NCBI RefSeq assembly: GCF_013215705.1
Contig: NZ_JABSQR010000011.1
Location: 1 to 64,000 of the forward strand
Reading direction: 5' to 3'
DNA from: Moritella sp.
GTDB taxonomy: Bacteria > Pseudomonadota > Gammaproteobacteria > Enterobacterales > Moritellaceae
DNA length: 64,000 nt
The notes under the pieces were generated by a model, which was not told the DNA's origin, did no database searches, and saw only the letters and a program-made list of their open reading frames with translations. Position numbers and translations under genes: made by a program. This document shows, piece by piece, positions 56,267 through 64,000 of the stretch. Each line of letters opens with the position of its first letter. Positions within the stretch are counted from its first letter, which is position 1.

Positions 56267-56587
56267 CTATTTCTTCTTCCACCGTCCTGGTGAATATTCA
56301 ATAAACTGACCTTTTGCTGTCATCGACATGGCTTTTTTAGCCGCGCGTACAGCAACAGATTTCACCGTAATATTATGCTTTGTAGCAAGTTCTTGATATT
56401 TAGCTTTACGCTTATTATTAACCGTTTCTACTAACGTATTCACTTCGTTACTTGGCTTTACTGCGCCAAGATAACCATTGACTTGCTCACCGACTAATCC
56501 TGCTTGTTTAGCTTCTTGTAGGTTCATCGCCTGTACCGAAAATGACATCGCGATTAAAATAATCAAGGCTGAAAAAATTCTTCTCAT
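56267..56587 (-). CDS. ydbL: YdbL family periplasmic protein (DUF1318)
   Basis: The 106-residue protein has a signal peptide (MRRIFSALIILIAMSFSVQA) and the DUF1318 segment NLQEAKQAGLVGEQVNGYLG. It is the third gene of the ydbH-ynbE-ydbL set; YdbL is thought to control YdbH-YnbE assembly. The start at 56587 avoids a spurious N-terminal extension. Confidence 0.87.
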   Translation of the reverse strand: MRRIFSALIILIAMSFSVQAMNLQEAKQAGLVGEQVNGYLGAVKPSNEVNTLVETVNNKRKAKYQELATKHNITVKSVAVRAAKKAMSMTAKGQFIEYSPGRWKKK

Positions 56588-56603
56588 TGTAATCTCCATT
56601 TCA

Positions 56604-56786
56604 CTAGAATAACTCATCATCGCTAAATACATCATCTAGCTCTTTATCTATTTTCACTTTAATCTCGTGATCAATCTTTACATTTAAATTAATCACAATC
56701 GGTTTATCGGGAACAGCAAGCTGTATTGTTGGCGTACAACCTGCGATAAGTACAAGTAAACTTGCACTAAATAACAGTGCTTTCAT
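56604..56786 (-). CDS. ynbE: YnbE-like outer-membrane lipoprotein
   Basis: A 60-residue lipoprotein with lipobox LIAGC near residue 16 and a beta-strand region (PIVINLNVKIDHEIKVKID). YnbE partners YdbH to complete an intermembrane bridge. It starts 9 bases after ydbH. Confidence 0.87.
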   Translation of the reverse strand: MKALLFSASLLVLIAGCTPTIQLAVPDKPIVINLNVKIDHEIKVKIDKELDDVFSDDELF

Positions 56787-56795
56787 ATTATATCC

Positions 56796-59477
56796 TTATG
56801 GGTTATTCATTTTATCAAGCGTATCATACAACGCATCATTAATTCTTAAACTACGAAATAGCTGCAATACATTTTCTTCATGGGAATAATTAAATTCAAT
56901 TGGCCGCTCCACACTCGGGTTATGCCCTTTGATATTAATCGTTAATTTGGTGTCTCCGCTGGGCTTATAATCAACATAACTGTGTAACGAATCATAATGT
57001 AAGTTTTCTAACAGTTCTAAAGCATAACGTAATTGTGGCTGAGTTAATTTTAACTGATCTATCGTGACATTATCCTTTATTTGGATCACCCCACCAACAC
57101 CTTGCTGCTCTATTGACCCATCGGTTATTGATATCGCAGCACCCTGCACAATAAAAGGTAAATCAGCTTTTAATAAGCCAGTCACTTTCACACCAGGAAC
57201 GTTATACAATTCAAGTACCTCAGGTAAAGATAGATTGCGAACCTGTAACAGCCCAACAATATGATCAAAATCGGTAATTAACAACGGCAATACCGAAATA
57301 GTGCCAGAGAAAGCCTTTGCAGATGCATTATCAACCGCCAATTGTAGCTTTTCATCCGCAAATGAGACTAAACCAGAGAAATTAATGTCAGTGGCGACAG
57401 GTCCCATGTCAACGGATGAAATGTCACTATTAATATTACATTTCGCATTTAACGACGAGGCTAAATCAGGTTTATCTGCAACAATTCTACACGTCCATTT
57501 AGCATTTATATCAGAGGCTGTGATCTCATTAAAAGTACTGTGATCGGCGGTGAGTCCACCCGACATACTTGCCGTTAGATACCTTTGTGGCTCATTTAAC
57601 ATTATTTGGTAATCAAGTCTGCTTGTCACTCGTGCAGGCAAGTTTAGTCCGACTGGTAAAGGGTATTTATCCATGATTAAAGACGGGATGCTTTGTTTTG
57701 GAAAGAGTACATAACCAAACAGCTTATTTACAGTCACTTTATTTGGCGTCTTTTGATTTGACGACATTTTATTTGAAGACAAGTCCCTCGAATTTAGGTT
57801 TGCTAGCGCCATGGTATTTTCAGTTTTTAATACCACATCATCCAACTGCCAATCAGAACTTATATTTATAGCTTTAGCACTAAAATGCCCCTGATGCTGC
57901 GCCGTTAATCTTTCTATCTTATAGTCGCGTTGATAGCTGTTGTTGAACAACGCTGTCGATAAAGCAAAGTCAAACGCTTGTACCTCGCCCTTGTCGATAT
58001 TCACTGTCATCGGTGCGAGTAAAGCAATCTTAATATTCTCGCTGGATATATCCATGTAATTAAATTTCAGCGCCGTTAATGCGGCTTCATTAACGGTGAC
58101 TTTAATATTCATTGCTGACTCGGTCGGATTGACGTCGATATGTCCTTGCGAATTTAGCTGTACTGGTACATGAATATCACTGACATAATGACTGTTGGTG
58201 ATCACCGCGAACGACCAATCACTCTGCCAAGATTGCGGAGTTAACTGTAATTTATGCACCTTTACAGCTACACTATTTTTAGCTGTTTTATCCAGCATTT
58301 GCACTTTAATACCGAGTTGCGTTGCTTGTACTCGCCAGCGTTGAATATCACGTTCCTGTATTGAAAGCTGTAAAGATAAAGGTAACTCAGGTGTAATAAC
58401 GATAGGTGCTAATGTTGGTGACGCTTCTTTGTTAAACGATTGACAAGCCGTTTTGTCTATATTGAATAGCTGAGTATAAGACGCACATGTATCTGCGGTG
58501 AGATTGATTGGGTCTATATGCGCGATGTTTAAATTAACATGCTCAGGTAACCAATTAATACCCTCAAGCACGAGTGCGGTATCGACAGTAACATCTGCAT
58601 TGGCAATCATGACTTGCTGGTTATGACTCATTCCAAGATTACTAAATGACAATTTGACGGCCACATTATCTATCAACAGTGGATCGAACCTTGTTTCAAG
58701 CGTTGCAGTACCTACTATAGTGGTGCTCAGATCGGGCAACAGCTTGTTCACAATGGTGCTAATGTTGGTTAAATCTGTGGTTAATTGCACTTTAATTAAC
58801 GCTTGGTTATCCGCACTATCACGATCACTATCGATATCGATATCGATATTGTTGCCATCAACATTATTATCGACAATATAGTTTAACTTAGCTTCTAACA
58901 GGTTTCGTCCTGCCTGCCACACTGAAAACCCAAACTCAGGAACATCCGCCATATATTTAAAGTCGATGTCTTTGATGGCAATAGAATTCAAGTCCAAAGC
59001 CTTTAGGTCTATTACTTGAAAAACGTTGGTCTTGAAGTGAAGTTGCTTTAAATTAAACTTAGGTAAATGACTGCCCTGCACTGTTATGTTGGCAATATGA
59101 AGATCGGGTATCCAATTAGGTAACTCTGGCAAAGTAAGCGGCGTAATGCCAGATTGCGGTGCCGCTTGATTGGTTTGACCTTGCGTAGTTTTTTCAAACT
59201 GTAAATAATCAACATGCAACTCAAGCTGCGCAAGAGTAACCGTCTCGATAAATAAAGGTTGCTGTAAGTCAAATTGAACCGCGAGTCCATTTAACGTCGT
59301 AACTTTTACACCGTAAGGGGCGGCGAAATGATTAGTAACACCGACGATAATACGTTCACGATATACCAAGGTGACAGCGACACTTAATAGCATCAGAATT
59401 AGCAGGCTTAAGCTCCAGGTTCTGAGTTTATTCGATGATTTTGTTGTTTTTGTATTGGTGTTGTTCGACGCCGACAT
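56796..59477 (-). CDS. ydbH: YdbH-like AsmA-family intermembrane lipid transport protein
   Basis: The 893-residue protein has an N-terminal membrane anchor (LRTWSLSLLILMLLSVAVTLVY) and a long beta-rich periplasmic body, as expected of AsmA/TamB-like bridges. The C-terminal part (GSIEQQGVGGVIQIKDNVTI, VDYKPSGDTKLTINIKGHNP) resembles YdbH. YdbH works beside TamB and YhdP in phospholipid transport to the outer membrane. First gene of the three-gene operon. Confidence 0.88.
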   Translation of the reverse strand: MSASNNTNTKTTKSSNKLRTWSLSLLILMLLSVAVTLVYRERIIVGVTNHFAAPYGVKVTTLNGLAVQFDLQQPLFIETVTLAQLELHVDYLQFEKTTQGQTNQAAPQSGITPLTLPELPNWIPDLHIANITVQGSHLPKFNLKQLHFKTNVFQVIDLKALDLNSIAIKDIDFKYMADVPEFGFSVWQAGRNLLEAKLNYIVDNNVDGNNIDIDIDSDRDSADNQALIKVQLTTDLTNISTIVNKLLPDLSTTIVGTATLETRFDPLLIDNVAVKLSFSNLGMSHNQQVMIANADVTVDTALVLEGINWLPEHVNLNIAHIDPINLTADTCASYTQLFNIDKTACQSFNKEASPTLAPIVITPELPLSLQLSIQERDIQRWRVQATQLGIKVQMLDKTAKNSVAVKVHKLQLTPQSWQSDWSFAVITNSHYVSDIHVPVQLNSQGHIDVNPTESAMNIKVTVNEAALTALKFNYMDISSENIKIALLAPMTVNIDKGEVQAFDFALSTALFNNSYQRDYKIERLTAQHQGHFSAKAINISSDWQLDDVVLKTENTMALANLNSRDLSSNKMSSNQKTPNKVTVNKLFGYVLFPKQSIPSLIMDKYPLPVGLNLPARVTSRLDYQIMLNEPQRYLTASMSGGLTADHSTFNEITASDINAKWTCRIVADKPDLASSLNAKCNINSDISSVDMGPVATDINFSGLVSFADEKLQLAVDNASAKAFSGTISVLPLLITDFDHIVGLLQVRNLSLPEVLELYNVPGVKVTGLLKADLPFIVQGAAISITDGSIEQQGVGGVIQIKDNVTIDQLKLTQPQLRYALELLENLHYDSLHSYVDYKPSGDTKLTINIKGHNPSVERPIEFNYSHEENVLQLFRSLRINDALYDTLDKMNNP

Positions 59478-59600
59478 TGAAGTGCTGACCTTTACGAGTA
59501 TAATTTCCTATCCTGAACTACAAACATAGTGAAATCAAGGATGAGATGCGTGTAAACTACAACATTATTTCTGATACTACTTCTCATAAGAAAGATTTAA

Positions 59601-59852
59601 ATGGCTAAACCAAACAAAAAAGGTCCCACTCAAACAGTTGAGATCTCATGCAGTAAATGTAAAACACTGCTGTTTAAGTACCGTAAAGGCGGTAAAGGCA
59701 GCCTAGTGAAATGTTTTAAAGAGCGTATCGTCACAGACTACTGCGAAACGCCCTGTACTTGCCCTAAGTGTGGACAAATCTTTGCAAGAGACATGCTAAT
59801 CAGAGGCACGCCAGCTTATAAAATGGTAGGTGGCAAGGTAACGATGAAGTAG
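59601..59852 (+). CDS. small zinc-ribbon protein
   Basis: An 83-residue basic protein with two Cys pairs (CSKCK near 16-20, CPKCG near 59-63) and extra Cys (CETPC) between, so probably one or two zinc sites. Ends lysine-rich. Family not firmly recognised; nucleic-acid binding is a guess. Divergent from ydbH. Confidence 0.7.
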   Translation: MAKPNKKGPTQTVEISCSKCKTLLFKYRKGGKGSLVKCFKERIVTDYCETPCTCPKCGQIFARDMLIRGTPAYKMVGGKVTMK

Positions 59853-59866
59853 CTGTCTCGAACTAA

Positions 59867-60391
59867 TTAATAGATCTCACCGCGAAATTCGACTTGGGTT
59901 AAATACAAACGCATATCAAATTCTAGCTGATGGTAATCAGGCAACATATGTTCGCAAAGTTTATAGAAGGCTTTATCGTGATTTTTTTCGCGAACATGAC
60001 TTAACTCGTGTACCGTTATCATTTGTAAAAATGCTTCTGGACAACGTCTAAACATCTCACTGATGCGGATCTCGTTTTTACTCTTTAATTTATTGCCCTG
60101 CACGCGTGATACAAAGGTATGCAAACCCAGTGCGTTATTCACCACATGAATTTTAGGATCATAAATGATCTTGCTGATCGGCGATGACTTCTTTAAATAA
60201 TTGTTCTTTAAATCCATAACATATTCACGCAATTTCTTATCATTGGTAATTACATGCGTTGTTGGGTATTTAGTTAATAAGAATTGACTAAGCTTATCCT
60301 GCTCTAACATCAATTTGACCTGGCTTTTAACTTGATCTGAATAGGCTGACAGGTATTTAAGTGCGGTTGAATCTATTTTTGAGACTGACAT
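59867..60391 (-). CDS. YgjP-like metallopeptidase (DUF45)
   Basis: The 174-residue cytosolic protein has the zinc motif HELSH near 127-131 followed by KNHDKAFYKLCEHMLPDY, matching the YgjP/WLM-like metal-dependent hydrolase group. The C-terminal LEFDMRLYL is conserved in such proteins. Substrate unknown. The N-terminal 60 residues are helical and less typical. Confidence 0.8.
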   Translation of the reverse strand: MSVSKIDSTALKYLSAYSDQVKSQVKLMLEQDKLSQFLLTKYPTTHVITNDKKLREYVMDLKNNYLKKSSPISKIIYDPKIHVVNNALGLHTFVSRVQGNKLKSKNEIRISEMFRRCPEAFLQMITVHELSHVREKNHDKAFYKLCEHMLPDYHQLEFDMRLYLTQVEFRGEIY

Positions 60392-60537
60392 AGGTAGCTA
60401 AAATACTGGTAAATTGAATAGCGCACATTTTACCTCATCCACATTTGTTCTGATACCCATAACTGGCTTAAATAAGCAGTTGATCAGTGTTGGATATACT
60501 TTTACAATACCCTTTTTATTATTATGGATGCACAGTT

Positions 60538-60882
60538 ATGTCATCAGATACTTTAGGTTCTAGCGCAACGTATAAGCGTATGGAGCAAGGTTATCGCGAG
60601 AAAGCACTTAAGTTATTCCCATGGATATGTGGCCGTTGCACACGCGAGTTTGTTTATTCTAACTTAAGAGAGTTAACGGTTCACCACATGGACCATGACC
60701 ACAGTAACAACCCGAATGACGGTAGTAACTGGGAATTACTCTGCTTATATTGTCATGACAACGAGCATTCAAAATACACTGAGCACGATCAGTACGCGAC
60801 AGAAATTGAAGCGGGTGATAACAATCAAGACTCGGCGACTTACAATCCTTTCGCTGATTTAAAATCAATGTTCAAGAAGTAA
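60538..60882 (+). CDS. yajD: YajD-like HNH nuclease domain protein
   Basis: The 114-residue protein has the HNH core: CGRCTREF, LTVHHMDHDHSNNPNDGSNWELLCLYCHDNEHSK, with zinc Cys pairs and HH/N residues. The start at 60538 (MSSDTLGSSATYKRMEQGY) matches the YajD N-terminus; a GTG 51 bases upstream adds an unlikely hydrophobic tail. Biological role unknown. Confidence 0.88.
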   Translation: MSSDTLGSSATYKRMEQGYREKALKLFPWICGRCTREFVYSNLRELTVHHMDHDHSNNPNDGSNWELLCLYCHDNEHSKYTEHDQYATEIEAGDNNQDSATYNPFADLKSMFKK

Positions 60883-60926
60883 CAATTGATTTTCACTGTA
60901 TTTCAGCTTTAATTTCAAATACTAAA

Positions 60927-60969
60927 AAGCCGTAATTGCAACCCTTTAAAGGGGTCTCAATTACGGCTT
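60927..60969 (-). terminator. terminator of barrel protein gene
   Basis: A perfect 12-bp stem AAGCCGTAATTG / CAATTACGGCTT; on the minus strand it is followed by TTTTT-like sequence. It also lies behind yajD. Confidence 0.85.
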
Positions 60970-61010
60970 GTCTGTTTCTTATCGATGTCTTTTCTATCGT
61001 TTCTTTGCTG

Positions 61011-62264
61011 CTAGAATGGCTGATTAATCATAAACCACATTTGTGCATCATGTTCACTTTTCGCATAATCGATACGCACCAGCACACCTTCAACATTAAA
61101 ACGTAAGCCTAAGCCCGCAGTCCATTTCAAGTCATCATGCAGCGCCGATAAATCAAAACTATCAGCAACCTGTCCAGTTTCGACAAAGGCTGACCATTGC
61201 CACCACGGGAAATCGTAAAACGATAAATTATGTAACGGTTGCCAATGTGGTTTTACGCGGTATTCGGCACTATAAGCGACTGCGCTTCGGCTGTAAAACT
61301 GGCCTGATGAATAACCTCGTAAACGATTAAAACCACCCAATTTAATACCAGCAAAAGAGGGCGAACGATGTTTATCAGTAACGCCGGTACCACTATCCCA
61401 TGTTGGCGTATCGGCAAGGTAATAGTTAAATGCTAAGACTTGTTCTTTGAACAAGCTATTTGCATCCAAAGGCACAAACACACTTTGCTCAAGTTCCCAA
61501 GTCGTCCAGCTATTACGTTCATCGTTACCGAAATCGCGACGCACCGTAAATCGAGTTTGACTGCCCGCCTCTGTATCACCAATACTGTCTCGGTTATCCC
61601 AATTCAGTTGTAGTTCTAACCCTTGTGCAACATCGGGTAAATTAACATAACCAGTCACATCACGCTTTTGCTGAAACGGGGTAACACTAACGCTGGTAAC
61701 GCCAGATTCGAGTGGATTAAATGCTATCTCACCACGTTGTTGCATTAGACTACGAGCGGCACCATTGGCACCCAAGCCCCAGGGCAATACATATTTAGCC
61801 TTAATACGTAGCGACGAGTCAGTACCCTCAGCAATAATTTCGTTGGTAGATCGAGGTGCACCTAGCACTCTTGCCGCGGGTACATAATAGATACCATTAC
61901 TAAAATAACCACGATAATATTCAATCGAAAATAACCATTGTGTTAAGCCCGGTAGTGCGTAATTATTGAATGCAATAAAACCAATGTTACTGTCATTCTC
62001 ACTGTATAAACCCAAACCAAAAATTGATGCTTGTGGCTGCCCCGCATGCTTTATAATCCCTGACACACCGAAAGCAGTACCGAGTGTTTCGGTTGAAATA
62101 ATAAACGGCACACCTGCAACTTCGGTATCAAATGTAGGTCTGTTAGTCGCACTATCTTTTGTGATTTCTGTTGCCATCTCTTCGGCAACCTCTTCAGCAC
62201 TAAGCGGACTTGTCATCAGCAATGCGGAGCATAACAAGGATACACAAACATTCTTATAAGACAC
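61011..62264 (-). CDS. BamA/TamA-type outer-membrane barrel protein (surface antigen)
   Basis: A 417-residue protein with signal peptide (LLCSALLMTSPLSA), no POTRA domains by length, and a 16-strand-type barrel with the conserved loop-6 motif near GGFNRLRGYSSGQFYSRSA (residues about 310-328) and a final Phe. POTRA-less bacterial surface antigens are known but have no clear role. It is divergent to a DUF547 protein gene. Confidence 0.82.
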   Translation of the reverse strand: MSYKNVCVSLLCSALLMTSPLSAEEVAEEMATEITKDSATNRPTFDTEVAGVPFIISTETLGTAFGVSGIIKHAGQPQASIFGLGLYSENDSNIGFIAFNNYALPGLTQWLFSIEYYRGYFSNGIYYVPAARVLGAPRSTNEIIAEGTDSSLRIKAKYVLPWGLGANGAARSLMQQRGEIAFNPLESGVTSVSVTPFQQKRDVTGYVNLPDVAQGLELQLNWDNRDSIGDTEAGSQTRFTVRRDFGNDERNSWTTWELEQSVFVPLDANSLFKEQVLAFNYYLADTPTWDSGTGVTDKHRSPSFAGIKLGGFNRLRGYSSGQFYSRSAVAYSAEYRVKPHWQPLHNLSFYDFPWWQWSAFVETGQVADSFDLSALHDDLKWTAGLGLRFNVEGVLVRIDYAKSEHDAQMWFMINQPF

Positions 62265-62525
62265 TCATACTCCAAACAGTAATAAAATCGATATGAATAA
62301 AATCCGGGCTCAAAAATATATCCTATAACTCTTAATATGTATACGATAATACAGAAATAAGCAGCTCTGGCAGCTATTTATACTAGATTACTCAACTTAA
62401 ACAGCCAAACCACTAAGTATCATATAAACCATAATAAGTGATCGCCATGAGCTATGATTAATACTATAAACGATGACCAATGTTGTACAATAAGTTCAAC
62501 AACTTCAATACAGGCAGGGATAGAT

Positions 62526-63383
62526 GTGAACGACAATCAAAAATCATTAATAAGTAAATCAACGATTACTCTGTGGTTATTACTCATAGGATTGTTTAGT
62601 GGACTGTATTCAAATAGTGTTATTGCCGCAACAACGTCATATTGGAACAAGAGCAATGAATCAATGGCAGCAGATATTGACCACAGCCAGTGGCAATATA
62701 TTTTAAATCGTTATTTAATCATGGGAGAAAATAATGTTGCCATTAACTTGTTTAATTACAGCGGTGTCACCAATGTAGATAAAGCAATCCTCAAACAATA
62801 CCTAACCCAAATTCAACAGGTTAATCCATTACAGCATACTAAATCACAACAACAAGCTTATTGGATTAATTTGTATAACGCGCTGACAATACAGCTGATA
62901 TTGGACAACTACCCGGTAAAATCTATTACCAAATTAGGTAAGCGCTTCTTTTCTTTCGGTCCTTGGGATGATGATGCAGTCACGGTCAACGACAAAACCC
63001 TGAGCTTAAACGACATTGAACATGAAATACTGCGCCCTATTTGGCTAGACCCACGTATCCATTATGCAGTGAACTGCGCTAGCTATGGTTGCCCGAATTT
63101 GGCTGCAACTGCATTTACCGCGAATAACATGGAACAGCTATTAACTGCGAGTGCTTATGCCTATATAAATAATCCACGAGGCGTTACTGTTAAAGGGGAT
63201 GACTTGGAAATATCGAGTATCTACAAATGGTATTCAGAGGATTTTGGTGATAATGACCAAGCATTAATTGAACATTTAAAGCGTTATGCAAAACCTAACT
63301 TAAAGCAAGCTTTACAGTCATTTCAGAATAATCCTGGCGATATCGATTATGAATATGATTGGCGTTTAAATCAGTCAGAATAA
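62526..63383 (+). CDS. DUF547 family periplasmic protein
   Basis: A 285-residue protein with a signal peptide (STITLWLLLIGLFSGLYSNSV) and the DUF547 core: QQAYWINLYNALTIQLIL, HYAVNCASYGCPNLAATAF with conserved Cys and His, and VSSIYKWYSEDFG-like ISSIYKWYSEDFGD. The GTG at 62526 has AGGGA upstream; an ATG at 62454 would add 24 residues. Function not known; DUF547 proteins have a cysteine-protease-like fold. Confidence 0.78.
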   Translation: MNDNQKSLISKSTITLWLLLIGLFSGLYSNSVIAATTSYWNKSNESMAADIDHSQWQYILNRYLIMGENNVAINLFNYSGVTNVDKAILKQYLTQIQQVNPLQHTKSQQQAYWINLYNALTIQLILDNYPVKSITKLGKRFFSFGPWDDDAVTVNDKTLSLNDIEHEILRPIWLDPRIHYAVNCASYGCPNLAATAFTANNMEQLLTASAYAYINNPRGVTVKGDDLEISSIYKWYSEDFGDNDQALIEHLKRYAKPNLKQALQSFQNNPGDIDYEYDWRLNQSE

Positions 63384-63401
63384 TCAGTTAAAAAGTGCCG
63401 G

Positions 63402-63434
63402 AATAACGATACTCTGTCGCAGAGAATCGTTATT
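63402..63434. terminator. bidirectional terminator hairpin
   Basis: AATAACGATaCTCTG and CAGAGaATCGTTATT form a stem of 14 pairs with one mismatch; the right edge covers the pilin stop codon. Confidence 0.75.
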
Positions 63435-63984
63435 GTTCTTTAAAATGTGTCGTCACGCTACCGTTATTACTATCATAACGAATATACAAATCTAAATTAC
63501 TTGTTCTTTTGTACAAGCAAACCCCTTCAGGTTCAGCTGGTTGATTAAAGTAGCCATAAACAACTGTAAAATCATCATTGTAACCGGTTGCTTTATCAAT
63601 TTTATTACCACCTGTATTCAGAATCGTATTCCAGAGAGAAATACAATCGTCCCTGTTATCGGTGGTAATTATTTGATCATTACCAGCAAAACTCTGTGCT
63701 GGCCAGCCAGCGGAATTAAAGTCAATTTGCCCTTCAGCGCCCGTTCCATACAATTGAACATTATCATTTGAGGCAATGTCAGTGGCAGAACCCATGATCA
63801 CCCATTTACTGTGAGCTAAATTGACCGCACTTTGTAAAGCACCACCGGTACCTTCGACAACAGCAATATCAGCATCATCAGCTAAGTTCAAAAAACGCGG
63901 TAATGCTGTGGCGGATAATACCCCGAGTACAATGATCACAATAACTAACTCGATAAGAGTAAAACCACGCTGTAACGTATTCAC
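63430..63984 (-). CDS. MSHA-type type IV pilin
   Basis: The 184-residue prepilin has the class III signal (QRGFTLIELVIVIIVLGVLSA, with Gly/Phe cleavage and Glu5) and a head domain with a C-terminal Cys pair (DDCISLW and EGVCLYK). It resembles MshA/MshB pilins of marine bacteria. Whether it is the major pilin cannot be told since the upstream genes lie outside. Confidence 0.88.
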   Translation of the reverse strand: MNTLQRGFTLIELVIVIIVLGVLSATALPRFLNLADDADIAVVEGTGGALQSAVNLAHSKWVIMGSATDIASNDNVQLYGTGAEGQIDFNSAGWPAQSFAGNDQIITTDNRDDCISLWNTILNTGGNKIDKATGYNDDFTVVYGYFNQPAEPEGVCLYKRTSNLDLYIRYDSNNGSVTTHFKEQ

Positions 63985-64000
63985 AATAATAAACCTTTGA

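Noticed and set aside
1-64000. CRISPR array, rRNA operon, replication origin
   Set aside because: No regularly spaced repeats, rRNA signatures or DnaA box clusters were seen.

Overview
The window is a 64 kb stretch of an AT-rich gammaproteobacterial chromosome. Gene content (FeoABC, NnrS, TonB2-type systems, MSHA-like pilin, YdbH/YnbE/YdbL, several cold-shock-domain proteins, an RpoS-like sigma factor, integron-type attC sites) suggests a cold-adapted marine bacterium of the Alteromonadales/Vibrionales neighbourhood. Moritella or a close relative is my best guess; no rRNA or marker gene here proves it.

Layout. 1-2.65 kb: remains of a mobile element at the 3' end of a tRNA-Ser(UGA) gene, with a large serine recombinase broken by an in-frame TGA whose frame runs antisense across the tRNA. 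3-9 kb: housekeeping and orphan genes (chemoreceptor, DUF2750, YdjM-like, Cof-type phosphatase, cold-shock-domain membrane protein, second peptide deformylase). 9-21.4 kb: two divergent sets around a Fur-like box. Leftward is a complete TonB2-type energiser (DUF3450, large ExbB/TtpC, ExbB, ExbD, TonB, TPR protein). Rightward are a TonB-dependent receptor, a YddA-like ABC transporter and a PqqL-like M16 lipoprotein protease. Together they look like a self-contained, iron-regulated protease-associated import system.

21.5-34.3 kb is the most interesting part. A tight five-gene leftward operon encodes two di-haem peroxidase-like cytochromes, a Tat-exported Rieske protein, an AioA/IdrA-clade molybdopterin oxidoreductase and a small cytochrome c. 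This is the gene set of dissimilatory iodate reductase (IdrABP1P2). A sigma-54-type -24/-12 element lies in front of it. A divergent HEAT-repeat protein and a Cache/PAS sensor kinase with an NtrC-family sigma-54 activator follow, suggesting a dedicated regulatory circuit.

34.4-40.6 kb: cold-shock protein, then an integrase-less cassette cluster (CALIN) with five recognisable attC sites, short unrelated genes all on the + strand, a frameshifted cassette gene and a decayed methyltransferase. 40.7-46.6 kb: Dph6-like ATP pyrophosphatase, CWC/DUF5522 protein, remnant of a cobalamin-binding protein, ChrA, a P-loop kinase, an RpoS-like sigma factor, and an ArsR-type regulator behind nnrS. 46.6-50.8 kb: nnrS and feoABC with a perfect FNR-type box before feoA. 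51-64 kb: an ABC exporter, an aromatic amino acid permease, a PagL-like lipid A deacylase, the ydbH-ynbE-ydbL envelope operon, zinc proteins, an HNH protein, a BamA/TamA-type barrel, a DUF547 protein and an MSHA-type pilin.
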